This document shows, piece after piece, positions 41,182 to 50,924 of a stretch of DNA of 64,000 nt; the stretch's first letter is position 1; every line of letters starts with the position of its first letter. Source of the stretch: Pantoea agglomerans NBRC 102470 (GTDB lineage Bacteria; Pseudomonadota; Gammaproteobacteria; Enterobacterales; Enterobacteriaceae); the NCBI RefSeq assembly GCF_001598475.1, contig NZ_BCZA01000003.1, positions 372,001 through 436,000 on the forward strand, in the 5' to 3' direction. Both the position numbers and the translations under genes were made by a program. Under the pieces are notes generated by a model. The model did not search any database and was not told the DNA's origin. It was given only the letters and a program-made list of their open reading frames with translations.

Positions 41182-42369
41182 TCAACTCACCGCGCGGGGA
41201 CGTGGCGGTGTGCTCTGTGGTGCCAGTAACGCTTCCGCCTGCACCAGCGAATCGCGGGTAATTTCACCGATCGACTTCGCGCCGGTGAGGGTCATGGCAA
41301 CGCACATCTCTTTTTCAATCAGCGTCAGCAGGTTTTCTACGCCGCGCTGACCGTGGGTTGCCAGCGCATAGATAAATGCCCGTCCCAGCAGCACGCTGTC
41401 TGCGCCCAGCGCAATCATCCGCACCACATCCAGCCCGTTGCGAATGCCACTGTCCGCCAGAATGGCGATGTCACCTTTTACCGCATCGGCAATGGCCGGT
41501 AGCGCACGCGCCGAGGAGAGCACGCCATCCAGCTGGCGTCCGCCGTGATTAGAGACCACGATACCATCGGCGCCAAAGCGCACCGCATCACGCGCATCTT
41601 CCGGATCGAGAATGCCCTTGATTACCATCGGCCCATCCCAGAACTCGCGGATCCACTCCAGATCGCGCCACGAGATAGAGGGATCGAAATTATTAGCCAG
41701 CCAGCCGATGTAATCTTCCAGCCCGGTAGGCTTGCCCAGATACGTGGAGATATTCCCCAGATCGTGAGGGCGCCCCTGCAGACCCACATCCAGCGCCCAC
41801 TGTGGATGGGTGACCGCCTGCCAGTAACGACGCAGCGCCGCGTGATTGCCGCTCATCCCGGAGTGCGCATCGCGATAGCGCGCGCCCGGCGTGGGCATAT
41901 CCACGGTAAACACCAGCGTAGAGCAACCGGCGGCTTTGGCGCGCTCCAGCGCATTGCGCATAAAGCCGCGGTCGCGCAGCACATAGAGCTGGAACCACAT
42001 GGGACGCTTAATCTGCGGGGCCACCTCTTCAATCGGGCAGACCGAGACGGTCGACAGGGTAAACGGAATGCCTTTCAGGTCTGCCGCACGCGCCGCCTGC
42101 ACTTCACCCCGGCGGGCATACATGCCGCACAGGCCGACCGGTGCCAGCGCAACCGGCATCGACAGGGTTTCATTGAACAGTTTGGTTTCAAGACTCAGTT
42201 CCGACATATTTTTCAGAATGCGCTGGCGCAGCGCCACATCCGAGAGATCCTCTACGTTGCGACGCAGGGTGTGCTCGGCATAGGCACCGCCATCAAGATA
42301 GTGAAACAGGAACGGCGGCAGGATACGTTGCGCGGCCGCGCGATAGTCACTGGCAGCGGAGATAATCAT
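41182..42369 (-). CDS. lldD: L-lactate dehydrogenase LldD
   Basis: FMN-dependent membrane-associated oxidation of L-lactate to pyruvate, feeding the quinone pool. 395 aa (E. coli 396). Catalytic H275 in [10 protein letters not shown] and the FMN-binding segments are conserved. The start overlaps the lldR stop by one base (TGATG), last gene of lldPRD. Confidence 0.97.
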   Translation of the reverse strand: MIISAASDYRAAAQRILPPFLFHYLDGGAYAEHTLRRNVEDLSDVALRQRILKNMSELSLETKLFNETLSMPVALAPVGLCGMYARRGEVQAARAADLKGIPFTLSTVSVCPIEEVAPQIKRPMWFQLYVLRDRGFMRNALERAKAAGCSTLVFTVDMPTPGARYRDAHSGMSGNHAALRRYWQAVTHPQWALDVGLQGRPHDLGNISTYLGKPTGLEDYIGWLANNFDPSISWRDLEWIREFWDGPMVIKGILDPEDARDAVRFGADGIVVSNHGGRQLDGVLSSARALPAIADAVKGDIAILADSGIRNGLDVVRMIALGADSVLLGRAFIYALATHGQRGVENLLTLIEKEMCVAMTLTGAKSIGEITRDSLVQAEALLAPQSTPPRPRAVS

Positions 42370-43142
42370 CAGTCAGATTCCTTTGGGTTGCGTGTGTCGT
42401 TATCCGGTAAGCGGGTGATGCGCGCCTGACGCGCTTCATCTTCATGCAGGCTTTTCATGGTGGTGTGCACGAATCCCAGATGCTGCATCGCCGCATGGCG
42501 CGCAGCGTCGGCATCGCCCGTGAGGATCGCATCGAGCAGCGCCTGATGCTGTTCAGTCAGGCGGGCGAAAATCGCGGGCTGGGTATACATGCGCTGACGG
42601 CTCTGCATCACCGACGATTGCAGCAGCTCAAAAAAACCACGCATGGTCTGCAGCAGCACTACGTTGTGCGACGCCTCGGCAATCGCCAGATGGAAGCGTA
42701 CATCCGCCTGGGCGGCGAGATCGGGATCGTCACTCTCTTTCAGCTTCAGGGTGGCGTCGAAAGCGTACTGCAGCTTCTCTTTGTCGGCATCGGTGGCGCG
42801 CAGTGCGGCGTGCCAGGCGGTGCTGGCCTCGATGGCATGGCGCGCTTCCAGAATGTCGTAGCGGTAGTCGGGATCGTCGCGCAGTAGCTGGCGAATCGGC
42901 TCGACGATGCGCTGTTCCGACCAGGGCGCCAGCTGCTGACGGATCCAGGTGCCGCCGCCGCGTCGGCTAATCAGCATGCCGTTGCTGATCAACTGTTGTA
43001 TGGCTTCACGCAGCGAGGAGCGGGAGACGCCAAGCTCCGCAGAGAGCTGCCGCTCGGCGGGCAGGCGCATGCCCGGCTCGAGCTGATGTTCGGTGATATA
43101 GGCCCGCAGGCGCGTCACCAGCGGATCGGCATTGCTGCTCAT
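42369..43142 (-). CDS. lldR: Lactate-responsive regulator LldR
   Basis: 257 aa GntR-family (FadR subfamily) regulator: winged helix at the N-terminus with [18 protein letters not shown], then an all-helical FCD ligand domain. It overlaps both neighbours (4 bases with lldP, 1 base with lldD), the E. coli lldPRD order. Two TTGGT-N3-ACCAA sites upstream of lldP are its likely operators. Confidence 0.95.
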   Translation of the reverse strand: MSSNADPLVTRLRAYITEHQLEPGMRLPAERQLSAELGVSRSSLREAIQQLISNGMLISRRGGGTWIRQQLAPWSEQRIVEPIRQLLRDDPDYRYDILEARHAIEASTAWHAALRATDADKEKLQYAFDATLKLKESDDPDLAAQADVRFHLAIAEASHNVVLLQTMRGFFELLQSSVMQSRQRMYTQPAIFARLTEQHQALLDAILTGDADAARHAAMQHLGFVHTTMKSLHEDEARQARITRLPDNDTRNPKESD

Positions 43143-44794
43143 GGGATCATCCAGGGGAAGACGTAGGCCTGAAGCGTGGTTATCACACCGACCATACAGG
43201 TGAAAATCAGGCTGTGTTTAACGGTAAACCGGAACAGGTCGGACTCTTTACCCACCAGCCCGACCGCCGCACAGGCGATAGCGATCGACTGCGGCGAGAT
43301 CATCTTACCGGTCACGCCACCGGTGGTGTTGGCCGCCACCAGCAGAATATCGGAGACGCCAATCTGCTGCGCGGTCGTGGCCTGTAAAGCAGCAAACAGC
43401 GCATTCGATGAGGTGTCTGATCCGGTCAGGAAGACGCCCAGCCAGCCCAGGAACGGTGAGAAGAAGGTAAAAGCGTGGCCGGTGTGCGCCAGCGCCAGTG
43501 CCAGCGTCGCAGACAGCCCGGAGTAATTCGAGATAAAGGCAAAGGCCAGTACCATCCCGATAGAGTAGATCGGCAGCGCCAGCTCTTTCAGCGTTTCACC
43601 AAAAGTCTGCAATGCTGCCTTTGGCTTCATGCGCAGGAAAATCATCGCCATGATCGCCGCAATTAAAATGGCGGTGCCGGTGGCGGACACCAGATCCAGC
43701 TTAAAGATGGCCGGATAAGGGGTTGCAGTGCCGACCACGGGCGGCATCCGCGCCACCAGCTCATTCAGCATCGGCACCGGCATAGCCAGCACCCACTCAT
43801 AGAGCGCGCCGCCTTTGGCGAACAGCGCTTTAAACGGCGGGATACTCCAGAGCGTGACGGTGGCGGTGAGAAACAGGAACGGCATCCAGGCGCGGATCAC
43901 CTGCCCCAGCCGATACTTCTGCGGTGGCAGCAACGGATCGCCCTGTTTCGCCTCTGCATCGGCAAAGCGGAAGATGCGCACCGGCTTCCAGACCCGCAGG
44001 AACAGCGTCAGCGAAATCAGCGAGGCGAGCGACGAGATAATATCGGGCAGCTCCGGACCCAGGAAGTTGGAGCTGAGGAACTGGGCAATGGCAAACGATC
44101 CTCCTGCCACGACCACCGCCGGCCAGGTCTCTTTCACTCCGCGCCAGCCATCCATGATCGCCATAATCCAGAACAGCACAATCAGGGTCAGCAGCGGCAG
44201 CTGGCGTCCGGCCATCTGGCCGATGGCAAAACTGTCCAGCCCGGTCACCTGCCCCGCCACAATAATCGGGATGCCCATCGCGCCAAAGGCCACCGGCGCG
44301 GTGTTCACAATCAGGCAGAGCCCGGCGGCGTAGAGCGGATTAAAGCCGAGTCCCACCAGCAGCGCGGCGGTAATCGCCACCGGCGCACCAAAGCCCGCAG
44401 CACCCTCCAGAAACGCCCCGAACGAGAAGCCGACAATCAGCATCTGCAGACGCTGATCGGGAGTAATCGACAGGATAGAGGCGCGGATAATGTCGAACTG
44501 GCCGGTTTTGACTGAGATCTTGTAGACGAACACCGCGGCGACAATAATCCAGGCAATCGGCCACAAGCCATAGAGAAAGCCATACACCACGGCGGCCAGC
44601 GCCTGTGCAACCGGCATCTGATAGAGAAACAGCGCCACCAGCAGCGCCAGCACCACGGTGGTGGTGGCCGCCAGGTAGCCTTTCATCTTCAGCTTAATCA
44701 GCGCAAAGAAGAAAAAGAGAATCGGGATCAGTGCGATCAGGCTTGAAAGCCAGATATTACCCAGCGGATCGTAGTTTTGTTGCCAGATCTGCAT
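43139..44794 (-). CDS. lldP: L-lactate permease LldP
   Basis: 551 aa inner-membrane lactate:proton symporter of the LctP family with 12 or more helices. The N-terminus [20 protein letters not shown] and the [19 protein letters not shown] segment are typical. First gene of lldPRD, behind the LldR-type operators. Confidence 0.96.
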   Translation of the reverse strand: MQIWQQNYDPLGNIWLSSLIALIPILFFFFALIKLKMKGYLAATTTVVLALLVALFLYQMPVAQALAAVVYGFLYGLWPIAWIIVAAVFVYKISVKTGQFDIIRASILSITPDQRLQMLIVGFSFGAFLEGAAGFGAPVAITAALLVGLGFNPLYAAGLCLIVNTAPVAFGAMGIPIIVAGQVTGLDSFAIGQMAGRQLPLLTLIVLFWIMAIMDGWRGVKETWPAVVVAGGSFAIAQFLSSNFLGPELPDIISSLASLISLTLFLRVWKPVRIFRFADAEAKQGDPLLPPQKYRLGQVIRAWMPFLFLTATVTLWSIPPFKALFAKGGALYEWVLAMPVPMLNELVARMPPVVGTATPYPAIFKLDLVSATGTAILIAAIMAMIFLRMKPKAALQTFGETLKELALPIYSIGMVLAFAFISNYSGLSATLALALAHTGHAFTFFSPFLGWLGVFLTGSDTSSNALFAALQATTAQQIGVSDILLVAANTTGGVTGKMISPQSIAIACAAVGLVGKESDLFRFTVKHSLIFTCMVGVITTLQAYVFPWMIP

Positions 44795-44859
44795 GCCAGT
44801 ATCTCCAGAGGAAAAGGTGACGTGGCACGCAGCCGCAGCGCTGGTGCCATCTGCCCCGG

Positions 44860-44874
44860 ATTGGTCAGACCAAA
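44860..44874. promoter_or_regulatory. LldR-type operator, promoter-proximal
   Basis: ATTGGTCAGACCAAA is a near-perfect palindrome of the FadR-subfamily form TTGGT-N3-ACCAA, 66 bases upstream of the lldP start. Confidence 0.65.
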
Positions 44875-44983
44875 CTGCTCTATCGGGGCTTATGGCAACA
44901 GATAGTTAACGCATTGTTAACCTGTGGCAACAGAAGATGCGCGAATTTTCCCGGAGTGTGAACCAGAGAAAAATATTGCCGGG

Positions 44984-44998
44984 ATTGGTCGGACCAAA
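44984..44998. promoter_or_regulatory. LldR-type operator, distal
   Basis: ATTGGTCGGACCAAA repeats the proximal site 124 bases further upstream, touching the stop codon of the neighbouring transporter gene. Paired operators flanking the promoter are also described for E. coli lldPRD. Confidence 0.65.
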
Positions 44999-44999
44999 A

Positions 45000-46169
45000 T
45001 CAGCGATTCACCTCTGGAAAGGCGTGCTGATAGCTGCGCGGATGGAAACGCAGATTAAGCACGATTAACAGCAGCGTGACCGCCGCCTGCAATAACCAGA
45101 CGCTGGTGAAGTGACCGGTGAGCGCATGCAACTGCCCGGCGATAAACGGCATGCTGCCCGCGATAATAAAGCCGACGCCCTGCATAAAAGCCACCAGCCG
45201 CGCGCCAGCCTGCGGCTGCTCCAGATGATCCAGCGCCAGCACCAGCGCCAGCGGAAATGCCCCGCCCAGCCCGAAGCCCGCAATCCCCGCCCAGAGCCAC
45301 GGCGCCAGTTGTGGCGCAAACAGGAAACCGAGCATGCCGCTGAACTGCATCGCCAGTGTCAGCAGCAGCAGCGGACGGCGATCGCGGCCCCGCGCCAGCA
45401 AGGGCAGCAGCAGCGCACCCGTGACCTGACAGCCGATCATCATGCCAAGCAGTGAACCGCCCGCCTGCGCGCTCCAGCCGAGTTGATGATAAAAATCGGG
45501 CAGCCAGGCGACACAGATGGCATATCCGCCGTTCACCAGACCGAAGCTCAACGCCAGCGTCCAGGCGCGGGTTTTCCGCCACAGCGAAGGCAGAGCGGCG
45601 GCCTCCGACCGGACTGCACGTGGTGTGGTGATAAACAGCCAGAGCATAATGGCCAGCACCACCGGCAGCGCCCAGCTGCTCAGCGCGCCCTGCCAGCCAA
45701 GCTGCCCATTCAGCCACGGCGAGATCGCCGCGCCAATCCCACCGCCGCCCATCAGCGCCGCTGCCCACAGTCCGGTCACGCCGGCACTGCGGCTGCCAAA
45801 TCGCTGACGGATCAATCCCGGCATCGCCATCTGCACGATGCCAATGCCCGCCCCTCCCGGCACAGTACTCAGCACCAGCCAGCCTCCGTCAGCCACAAAC
45901 AGCCGACTCACCAGCGCCAGCAGCAACAGCAACAGGCCACCCAGCAGCAGTTTACGCACCGCAAAGCGCTGCATCAGCGGGGCGCTGACTAACGCAATGG
46001 CACCCATCATCATCATCGGCACCGCAGGCAACAGCGATGCCGCCAGCGGCGACAGACCGATGCTCTGCCTCAGCTCGCCGAGTAACGGACTGACCGAGGT
46101 CATCAGCGGTCGCATATTGAGCCCGGCCAGCACCAGCGCCGCCAGCAGCAGGTTGTTCTCTCTCTTCAT
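45000..46169 (-). CDS. CynX/NimT-family MFS transporter
   Basis: 389 aa, about 12 helices. The start NLLLAALVLAGLNMRPLMTSVSPLL and the central GLWAAALMGGGGIGA segment are typical of the CynX/NimT group (cyanate and 2-nitroimidazole transporters). The substrate is unknown. Divergent from a LysR regulator with an 87-base shared promoter, the usual regulator-target pairing. Confidence 0.85.
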   Translation of the reverse strand: MKRENNLLLAALVLAGLNMRPLMTSVSPLLGELRQSIGLSPLAASLLPAVPMMMMGAIALVSAPLMQRFAVRKLLLGGLLLLLLALVSRLFVADGGWLVLSTVPGGAGIGIVQMAMPGLIRQRFGSRSAGVTGLWAAALMGGGGIGAAISPWLNGQLGWQGALSSWALPVVLAIMLWLFITTPRAVRSEAAALPSLWRKTRAWTLALSFGLVNGGYAICVAWLPDFYHQLGWSAQAGGSLLGMMIGCQVTGALLLPLLARGRDRRPLLLLTLAMQFSGMLGFLFAPQLAPWLWAGIAGFGLGGAFPLALVLALDHLEQPQAGARLVAFMQGVGFIIAGSMPFIAGQLHALTGHFTSVWLLQAAVTLLLIVLNLRFHPRSYQHAFPEVNR

Positions 46170-46214
46170 CTGAGATCCACACAGTTAAAAGTTGCCAGCC
46201 TGGCAGCAGTCGCT

Positions 46215-46250
46215 ACTATCTGGAAATGAAATATTACTCTGCCAGGTAGT
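46215..46250. promoter_or_regulatory. Imperfect inverted repeat in the MFS/LysR divergent promoter
   Basis: ACTATCTGG (46215-46223) and CCAGGTAGT (46242-46250) form an 8-of-9 inverted repeat between the divergent genes, a plausible LysR-type regulator site. Confidence 0.4.
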
Positions 46251-46256
46251 GGAAAT

Positions 46257-47117
46257 ATGAATCGTCAGCCGATGTTTACTCCGCAGCAGCTGCTCAGCTT
46301 TGTCGCGGTGTGCGAAACCGCCAGCTTTACCCGCGCCGCTGACCGGGTGCACCTGTCGCAGTCCACCGTCAGCCAGCAGGTGCGACGGCTGGAGGAGATG
46401 GTCGGCAAAGAGCTGCTGAACCGCTCCTCGCATCAGGTGCAGATCACCGAAGAGGGCGAGAAGCTTTTAGGCTACGCCCGGCGGATTATCGCCCTGAATG
46501 GGGAAGCGCACGATGTGCTGAGTGACCAGTGGCGCGACGGTGTGCTGCGTCTTGGCGTGCCGGAAGATTTCGCCGCGCCCACGGCCGGTCTGCTGGCGCA
46601 CTTCAGTCGCGACCATCCGCAACTTCGGCTGGACGTGATGAGCGGCATGCAGGTGGAGTTGCGGCGCGCCTGGCAGCGTGAAGAGCTCGACATCATGCTG
46701 ATTAAGCAGCCTTATGGCGAGCGTCCGCTGGCGTCGCGTCCTGAACCCCTGCTGTGGCTCGATAGCGCAGAGTGGCCCTGCTTTGAGCAGACGCCGGTAC
46801 CGCTGGTGCTGTTTCCCCAGCAGGGGCTCTATCGCGATGAGATGTGTCAGACGCTCGACGCACTGGGCCGTAGCTGGCGCATTAGTTACAGCAGCGCCAG
46901 CCTGGTCGCGCTGGCCGCCGCCAGTGCGCAGGGTCTGGGGCTGACATTACTGCCCGCCAGCTGCCGCCTGCCGCAACATCGGATACTGGGCCCGGAACAG
47001 GGTCTGCCGGTGATTGATACCTTCGAACTGGCGCTGTTCTGTCGTCATCCGCAGGATCCGCTGCAGCGCGAGCTGGCGGAATCCCTGGCAACCTTCAGCC
47101 AGCTGCGCTGGCAGTGA
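46257..47117 (+). CDS. LysR-family transcriptional regulator
   Basis: 286 aa. The N-terminal helix-turn-helix (ETASFTRAADRVHLSQSTVS) is followed by a periplasmic-binding-protein-like effector domain. Divergent from the CynX-type transporter and 90 bases ahead of the Tat-exported amidohydrolase, so it may control both. Confidence 0.92.
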   Translation: MNRQPMFTPQQLLSFVAVCETASFTRAADRVHLSQSTVSQQVRRLEEMVGKELLNRSSHQVQITEEGEKLLGYARRIIALNGEAHDVLSDQWRDGVLRLGVPEDFAAPTAGLLAHFSRDHPQLRLDVMSGMQVELRRAWQREELDIMLIKQPYGERPLASRPEPLLWLDSAEWPCFEQTPVPLVLFPQQGLYRDEMCQTLDALGRSWRISYSSASLVALAAASAQGLGLTLLPASCRLPQHRILGPEQGLPVIDTFELALFCRHPQDPLQRELAESLATFSQLRWQ

Positions 47118-47207
47118 GATATCGAATAGTCGTCAGTGGAAAATAACGCAGCAGGGTGGAGCGTCGTTTGTCAGATTAAGACCTTGTTCACTTTGCAGGA
47201 GCCTCTG

Positions 47208-48596
47208 ATGCCTATTTCCTCTTCGCCGAGCCGCCGTGATTTCCTTGGGCAGAGCGTCCGCTGGACCGCCGCAGGCGGCTTGCTGGCCGCCGGTCTCGGC
47301 CAGGCCAGTGCCGCCACGCCATCACCTTTGTCCTCCATCAATCCCGACCAGCCCGCCGCCCTGCCCCGGCAGGATCACTATCTGCTGCGCAATGTGCGGC
47401 TGGAGGAGGGCTTTATCCGTGAGGATGATGAGATCGTTGCGACCCGCACCGGGCGTTACGACATCAGCGTGCGCGACGGTAAAATTGACCAGCTGACACC
47501 CGCCGGTCAGGGTGACAGCACCCTGCCGTCGTGGGATGCACAGGATGCCCTGCTGCTGCCCGCCACCCAGGATATGCATATCCACCTTGATAAAACTTTC
47601 TACGGCGGCCCGTGGCAGGCTCCGCGTCCCCGTCAGGGCAAAACCATCATGGATATGATTGCGCGTGAACAGGTGCTGATTCCGCAACTGCTGCCGCACT
47701 CTCAGGCGCGCGCCGAAGGGTTGATCGCTCTGCTGCACGCCAAAGGCAACACCCGCGCCCGCAGCCATTGCAATATCGATCCGGTCAGCGGCCTGCAAAG
47801 TCTGGAGCATCTGCAGGCGGCATTAGCCCGTCACCCCGCCTTTCCCTGCGAGATTGTAGCCTTTCCCCAACATGGCCTGCTGCACTCGCAGGTCGATGGG
47901 CTGATGCGCGAGGCGATGCAGCACGGCGTTGAGTATGTCGGCGGCCTGGACCCCACCAATGTCGATGGTGCCATGGAGAAGTCACTGGATGCGATGTTCC
48001 AGATTGCGCTCGACTATCAGCGCGGCGTGGATATACATCTGCATGAAACCTCACCTGCTGGCGTGGCGGCGATTCAGTACATGATTGACACCGTGGCAAA
48101 GAATCCGGCGCTGAAGGGCAAAGTGACGCTGAGCCACGGTTTTGCGCTGGCGACCCTGTCCGGCAGTACGCTGGATAAGATGATCGCAGGGCTGGCGGAG
48201 CAGCAGTTCAGCGTCGCCTCTACGCTGCCGATCGGCAAGCTGACCATGCCGATTCCGCAATTACAGGCAGCGGGCGTGAAGGTGATGACCGGCACCGACA
48301 GCGTTATCGATCACTGGTCACCGTTTGGCACCGGCAGCATGCTGGAAAAAGCGAACCTTTATGCGCAGCTCTATCGGGGATCGGATGAGTTCTCGCTGTC
48401 GCGGGCGCTGGCGATCGCCACAGACGATCGGCTGCCGCTGACAGCCCAGGGTGACCGCCAGTGGCCAGTACCGGGCGATGAAGCGAGCATGATGCTGGTA
48501 GCGGCGAGCTGTTCCGCCGAAGCCGTGGCACGGATTTCGCCAGTCGTCGCGACCTTCTCGCGCGGTAAACCGGTGTTTGCGCTGGCCCCGGCCTGA
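47208..48596 (+). CDS. Tat-exported amidohydrolase (cytosine deaminase-like)
   Basis: 462 aa from the ATG at 47208 with AGGAG six bases upstream. The N-terminus has a twin-arginine signal (SRRDFLG at 8-14, then hydrophobic AAGGLLAAGLGQASA). The rest is an amidohydrolase barrel of the CodA/COG0402 type: metal-binding HxH in DMHIHLDKTFYGG, HETS, SHGFAL, and the late GTDSVIDHWSPFGTG. Most relatives are cytosolic, so periplasmic location is notable. The substrate, perhaps a pyrimidine or cyclic amide, is not known. Confidence 0.87.
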   Translation: MPISSSPSRRDFLGQSVRWTAAGGLLAAGLGQASAATPSPLSSINPDQPAALPRQDHYLLRNVRLEEGFIREDDEIVATRTGRYDISVRDGKIDQLTPAGQGDSTLPSWDAQDALLLPATQDMHIHLDKTFYGGPWQAPRPRQGKTIMDMIAREQVLIPQLLPHSQARAEGLIALLHAKGNTRARSHCNIDPVSGLQSLEHLQAALARHPAFPCEIVAFPQHGLLHSQVDGLMREAMQHGVEYVGGLDPTNVDGAMEKSLDAMFQIALDYQRGVDIHLHETSPAGVAAIQYMIDTVAKNPALKGKVTLSHGFALATLSGSTLDKMIAGLAEQQFSVASTLPIGKLTMPIPQLQAAGVKVMTGTDSVIDHWSPFGTGSMLEKANLYAQLYRGSDEFSLSRALAIATDDRLPLTAQGDRQWPVPGDEASMMLVAASCSAEAVARISPVVATFSRGKPVFALAPA

Positions 48597-48598
48597 AA

Positions 48599-48740
48599 CA
48601 GCAGGGCTGCGGACAAAAACGCCGGGAGCGTTTTTGAACAACGCAACGCGTTGGCCCGGCTACGGGCGCACCTCAGGGATGAGGTGCGTAATCGCCCGCG
48701 CTGAGCCTTCTCAGCAAATGCGGAGAGATCGAGCCGGCTC
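48599..48740 (+). ncRNA. Array of tandem hairpins with GGGA loops (candidate structured RNA)
   Basis: At least four perfect stems follow one another: AAAAACGC-CGGGA-GCGTTTTT (48615-48635, which can also terminate the amidohydrolase transcript), GCCCG-GCTA-CGGGC (48654-48667), GCACCTCA-GGGA-TGAGGTGC (48668-48687) and GCTGAG-CCTT-CTCAGC (48700-48715). The third loop context CAGGGATG fits the core of the CsrA-binding consensus (CARGGAUG). No coding frame is credible. A transcript role is inference. Confidence 0.5.
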
Positions 48741-48816
48741 AGGCCCGGTTACAGACGACCACCTTACCTAAAGCGCCGGGAGCCAGTACCTGCCCCACAA
48801 CGCAAACCCACTCCCC

Positions 48817-48851
48817 CCAAAAACAACAGAGCCTCCACAAGGGAGGCTCTG
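48817..48851 (-). terminator. Intrinsic terminator of the 72-aa gene
   Basis: On the minus strand CAGAGCCTCC and GGAGGCTCTG form a 10-bp stem with a 5-base loop (48827-48836 with 48842-48851) followed by TTGTTTTT. It lies 24 bases past the stop at 48875. Confidence 0.85.
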
Positions 48852-48874
48852 CATTTACCTGAGCGGAGTGCGGG

Positions 48875-49093
48875 TTACGCGCTTTTGGCCCATTTATCAT
48901 TCGACATTAGTTCCATTGCCAGCGCGTATAAGCGACGATCTTCCTGATCACAGGGCTCATCTTCCGCATAACACGCAATCATCGAAGCGATCTTATCAGC
49001 CGATAAGCTCTCTCCATGAACATGCAGTGTCAGTACGGCGCGGCCTACTATTTTAAGCACATTTTCATGTGGTCCCTGGATGCGATTACTCAA
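48875..49093 (-). CDS. Small helical protein of unknown function
   Basis: 72 aa, MSNRIQGPHENVLKIVGRAV at the start, predicted all-helical with no signal. The spacing of its helices is faintly like AriR/YmgB connectors (a VLxxVGRAVLTLHVHGES segment), but I do not recognise the family. It has its own strong terminator, an AT-rich upstream region, and an isolated position, so it is likely expressed as a single gene. Confidence 0.65.
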   Translation of the reverse strand: MSNRIQGPHENVLKIVGRAVLTLHVHGESLSADKIASMIACYAEDEPCDQEDRRLYALAMELMSNDKWAKSA

Positions 49094-49506
49094 TGCAAAT
49101 ACCCTCTACCGGTCGTTGTACCAGGAATATGGCGCGCTAAATATAAAGCAATTAGCTCAGGATTTTTATCGGCACTAGTGGTGATATTTTTTAATGATTA
49201 ATTCTATTACTGGAGTAGTATTTAAGGATTTATCTGATTAACAATGAAATAAATATTTAAAAACGGCTACTTATCAAATAATCGCTGGCCTCAAAAGATC
49301 CTCATCCTGGAACAATCACATTGAGTCGGGGTTAATCTATAAAAATAAACCACCTTTTTCCCGTAAAGTTCAGTCTATTCCTAAGCCCTCTGACAGATAT
49401 AGTTTCATACTGCTAACCATCGAGGTTCCCGTTGCTGTCAGGCGTGCTTTCTGCCAGACTTGCCCCGCAATAATGCCCTACACTTTCAGCCTCAGAGGCC
49501 GCGCCC
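49094..49506. other. AT-rich intergenic region upstream of dbpA
   Basis: 413 bases of clearly lower G+C than the flanks, without a credible gene. It must hold the dbpA promoter and that of the 72-aa gene read the other way. AT-rich promoters like this are often bound by H-NS; that is inference. Confidence 0.4.
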
Positions 49507-50889
49507 GTGACCGCTTTTTCTACCCTCAATTCGCTTCCCGACAGCCAGCTCGAAAACCTGCGCGAGATGGGCTACACCAGCATGACGCCCGTGCAGGCCG
49601 CCACGCTGCCCGCCATTCTGCAGGGACGCGACGTGCGCGCGCAGGCGAAAACCGGCAGCGGTAAAACGGCTGCCTTTGGTATTGGTTTACTGCACCATAT
49701 CGACAGCGCCCGCTTTCAGACCCAGGCACTGATTCTCTGTCCGACCCGTGAACTGGCGGATCAGGTAGGCAATGTGCTGCGCCAGCTGGCGCGCTTCACC
49801 CGCAACATCAAAGTTCTCACTCTGTGTGGCGGACAGCCGATGAGCGCACAGCGTGATTCGCTGGTGCATCCGCCCCATATCGTGGTCGGCACGCCGGGTC
49901 GTATCCTCGACCACATTAACCGCGAAAACCTCAAGCTGGACCAGCTCAGCACGCTGGTCCTGGATGAAGCCGATCGGATGCTGGAGATGGGTTTCCTGAA
50001 TGATATGGAAACGATCATTGAAGCGACGCCCGCTTCGCGCCAGACGCTGCTCTTTTCCGCCACCTGGCCAGACGGCATTACGGCTATCAGCACCCGCTTT
50101 CAGCGTGATGCGCTGAGCGTGGTGACAGAAGATGTCAGCGAACTGCCTTCAATCGATCAGCAGTTTTTCGAAGCCAGCCACAATGAAAAACTGGGTCTGC
50201 TGATAGCCCTGCTCAGCGATCGTCAGCCCTCATCCTGTGTGGTCTTCTGCAACACCAAACGTGAATGTGATGATGTCGCCGCGGCGCTTAACGCGCGTGA
50301 TATCAGCGCCCTGCCCTTGCATGGCGATCTGGAGCAGCGCGATCGCGAACGCGTGCTGATCCGCTTCGCTAACGGCAGTGGTCGCGTGCTGGTCGCCACC
50401 GACGTCGCTGCACGCGGACTCGACATCAAATCGCTGGCGATGGTGGTTAACTATCAGCTCGCCTGGGACCCTGAAATTCACCTGCACCGTATTGGTCGTA
50501 CGGCGCGTGCGGGCGAACATGGCGTTGCGGTCAGCCTGGTTGCTGCCGATGAGATGGCTCGCGCGCATGCGCTGGAAGATTTCCTGCAGCAGAAGCTGCC
50601 GTGGGTCTCTGCCAGCACGCTGAAAAAGGGCAGCAGCAAGCCGCTGCCTGCAGCTATGATGACTTTGTGCATTGATGGTGGCCGTAAAGCCAAGATACGT
50701 CCGGGAGATATTCTGGGCGCGCTGACGGGTGAAGCGGGTTATCGTGCCGAGCAGATCGGCAAAATTGTCCTGACGCCGACCCACGCCTACGTGGCGATTG
50801 AGGCGAATCAGGCCAAAATTGCGCTGGTTAAACTCAAGCAGGGCAAAATCAAAGGCAAAACCTGCCGGGCGATTCTGCTGAAGGACTAA
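49507..50889 (+). CDS. dbpA: ATP-dependent RNA helicase DbpA
   Basis: 460 aa DEAD-box helicase acting on the 23S rRNA hairpin 92 during late 50S assembly. Start at the GTG 49507 (MTAFSTLNSLPDSQLENL), aligned with E. coli. Motifs: Q motif, AKTGSGKT, PTRELA, LDEADRM, FSATW, ARGLDIK and HRIGRTARAG. The C-terminal RNA-binding domain (from about 385, MTLCIDGGRKAKIRPGDILG) is intact. Confidence 0.97.
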   Translation: MTAFSTLNSLPDSQLENLREMGYTSMTPVQAATLPAILQGRDVRAQAKTGSGKTAAFGIGLLHHIDSARFQTQALILCPTRELADQVGNVLRQLARFTRNIKVLTLCGGQPMSAQRDSLVHPPHIVVGTPGRILDHINRENLKLDQLSTLVLDEADRMLEMGFLNDMETIIEATPASRQTLLFSATWPDGITAISTRFQRDALSVVTEDVSELPSIDQQFFEASHNEKLGLLIALLSDRQPSSCVVFCNTKRECDDVAAALNARDISALPLHGDLEQRDRERVLIRFANGSGRVLVATDVAARGLDIKSLAMVVNYQLAWDPEIHLHRIGRTARAGEHGVAVSLVAADEMARAHALEDFLQQKLPWVSASTLKKGSSKPLPAAMMTLCIDGGRKAKIRPGDILGALTGEAGYRAEQIGKIVLTPTHAYVAIEANQAKIALVKLKQGKIKGKTCRAILLKD

Positions 50890-50895
50890 ATAAAA

Positions 50896-50924
50896 CGGGC
50901 GAGAAGATTATCTCGCCCGGTTTG
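50896..50924. terminator. Bidirectional terminator between dbpA and the YgiW-like gene
   Basis: CGGGCGAGA and TCTCGCCCG (50896-50904 with 50911-50919) form a 9-bp stem flanked by AAAA on one side and GTTTGTT on the other, serving the convergent genes. Confidence 0.8.
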
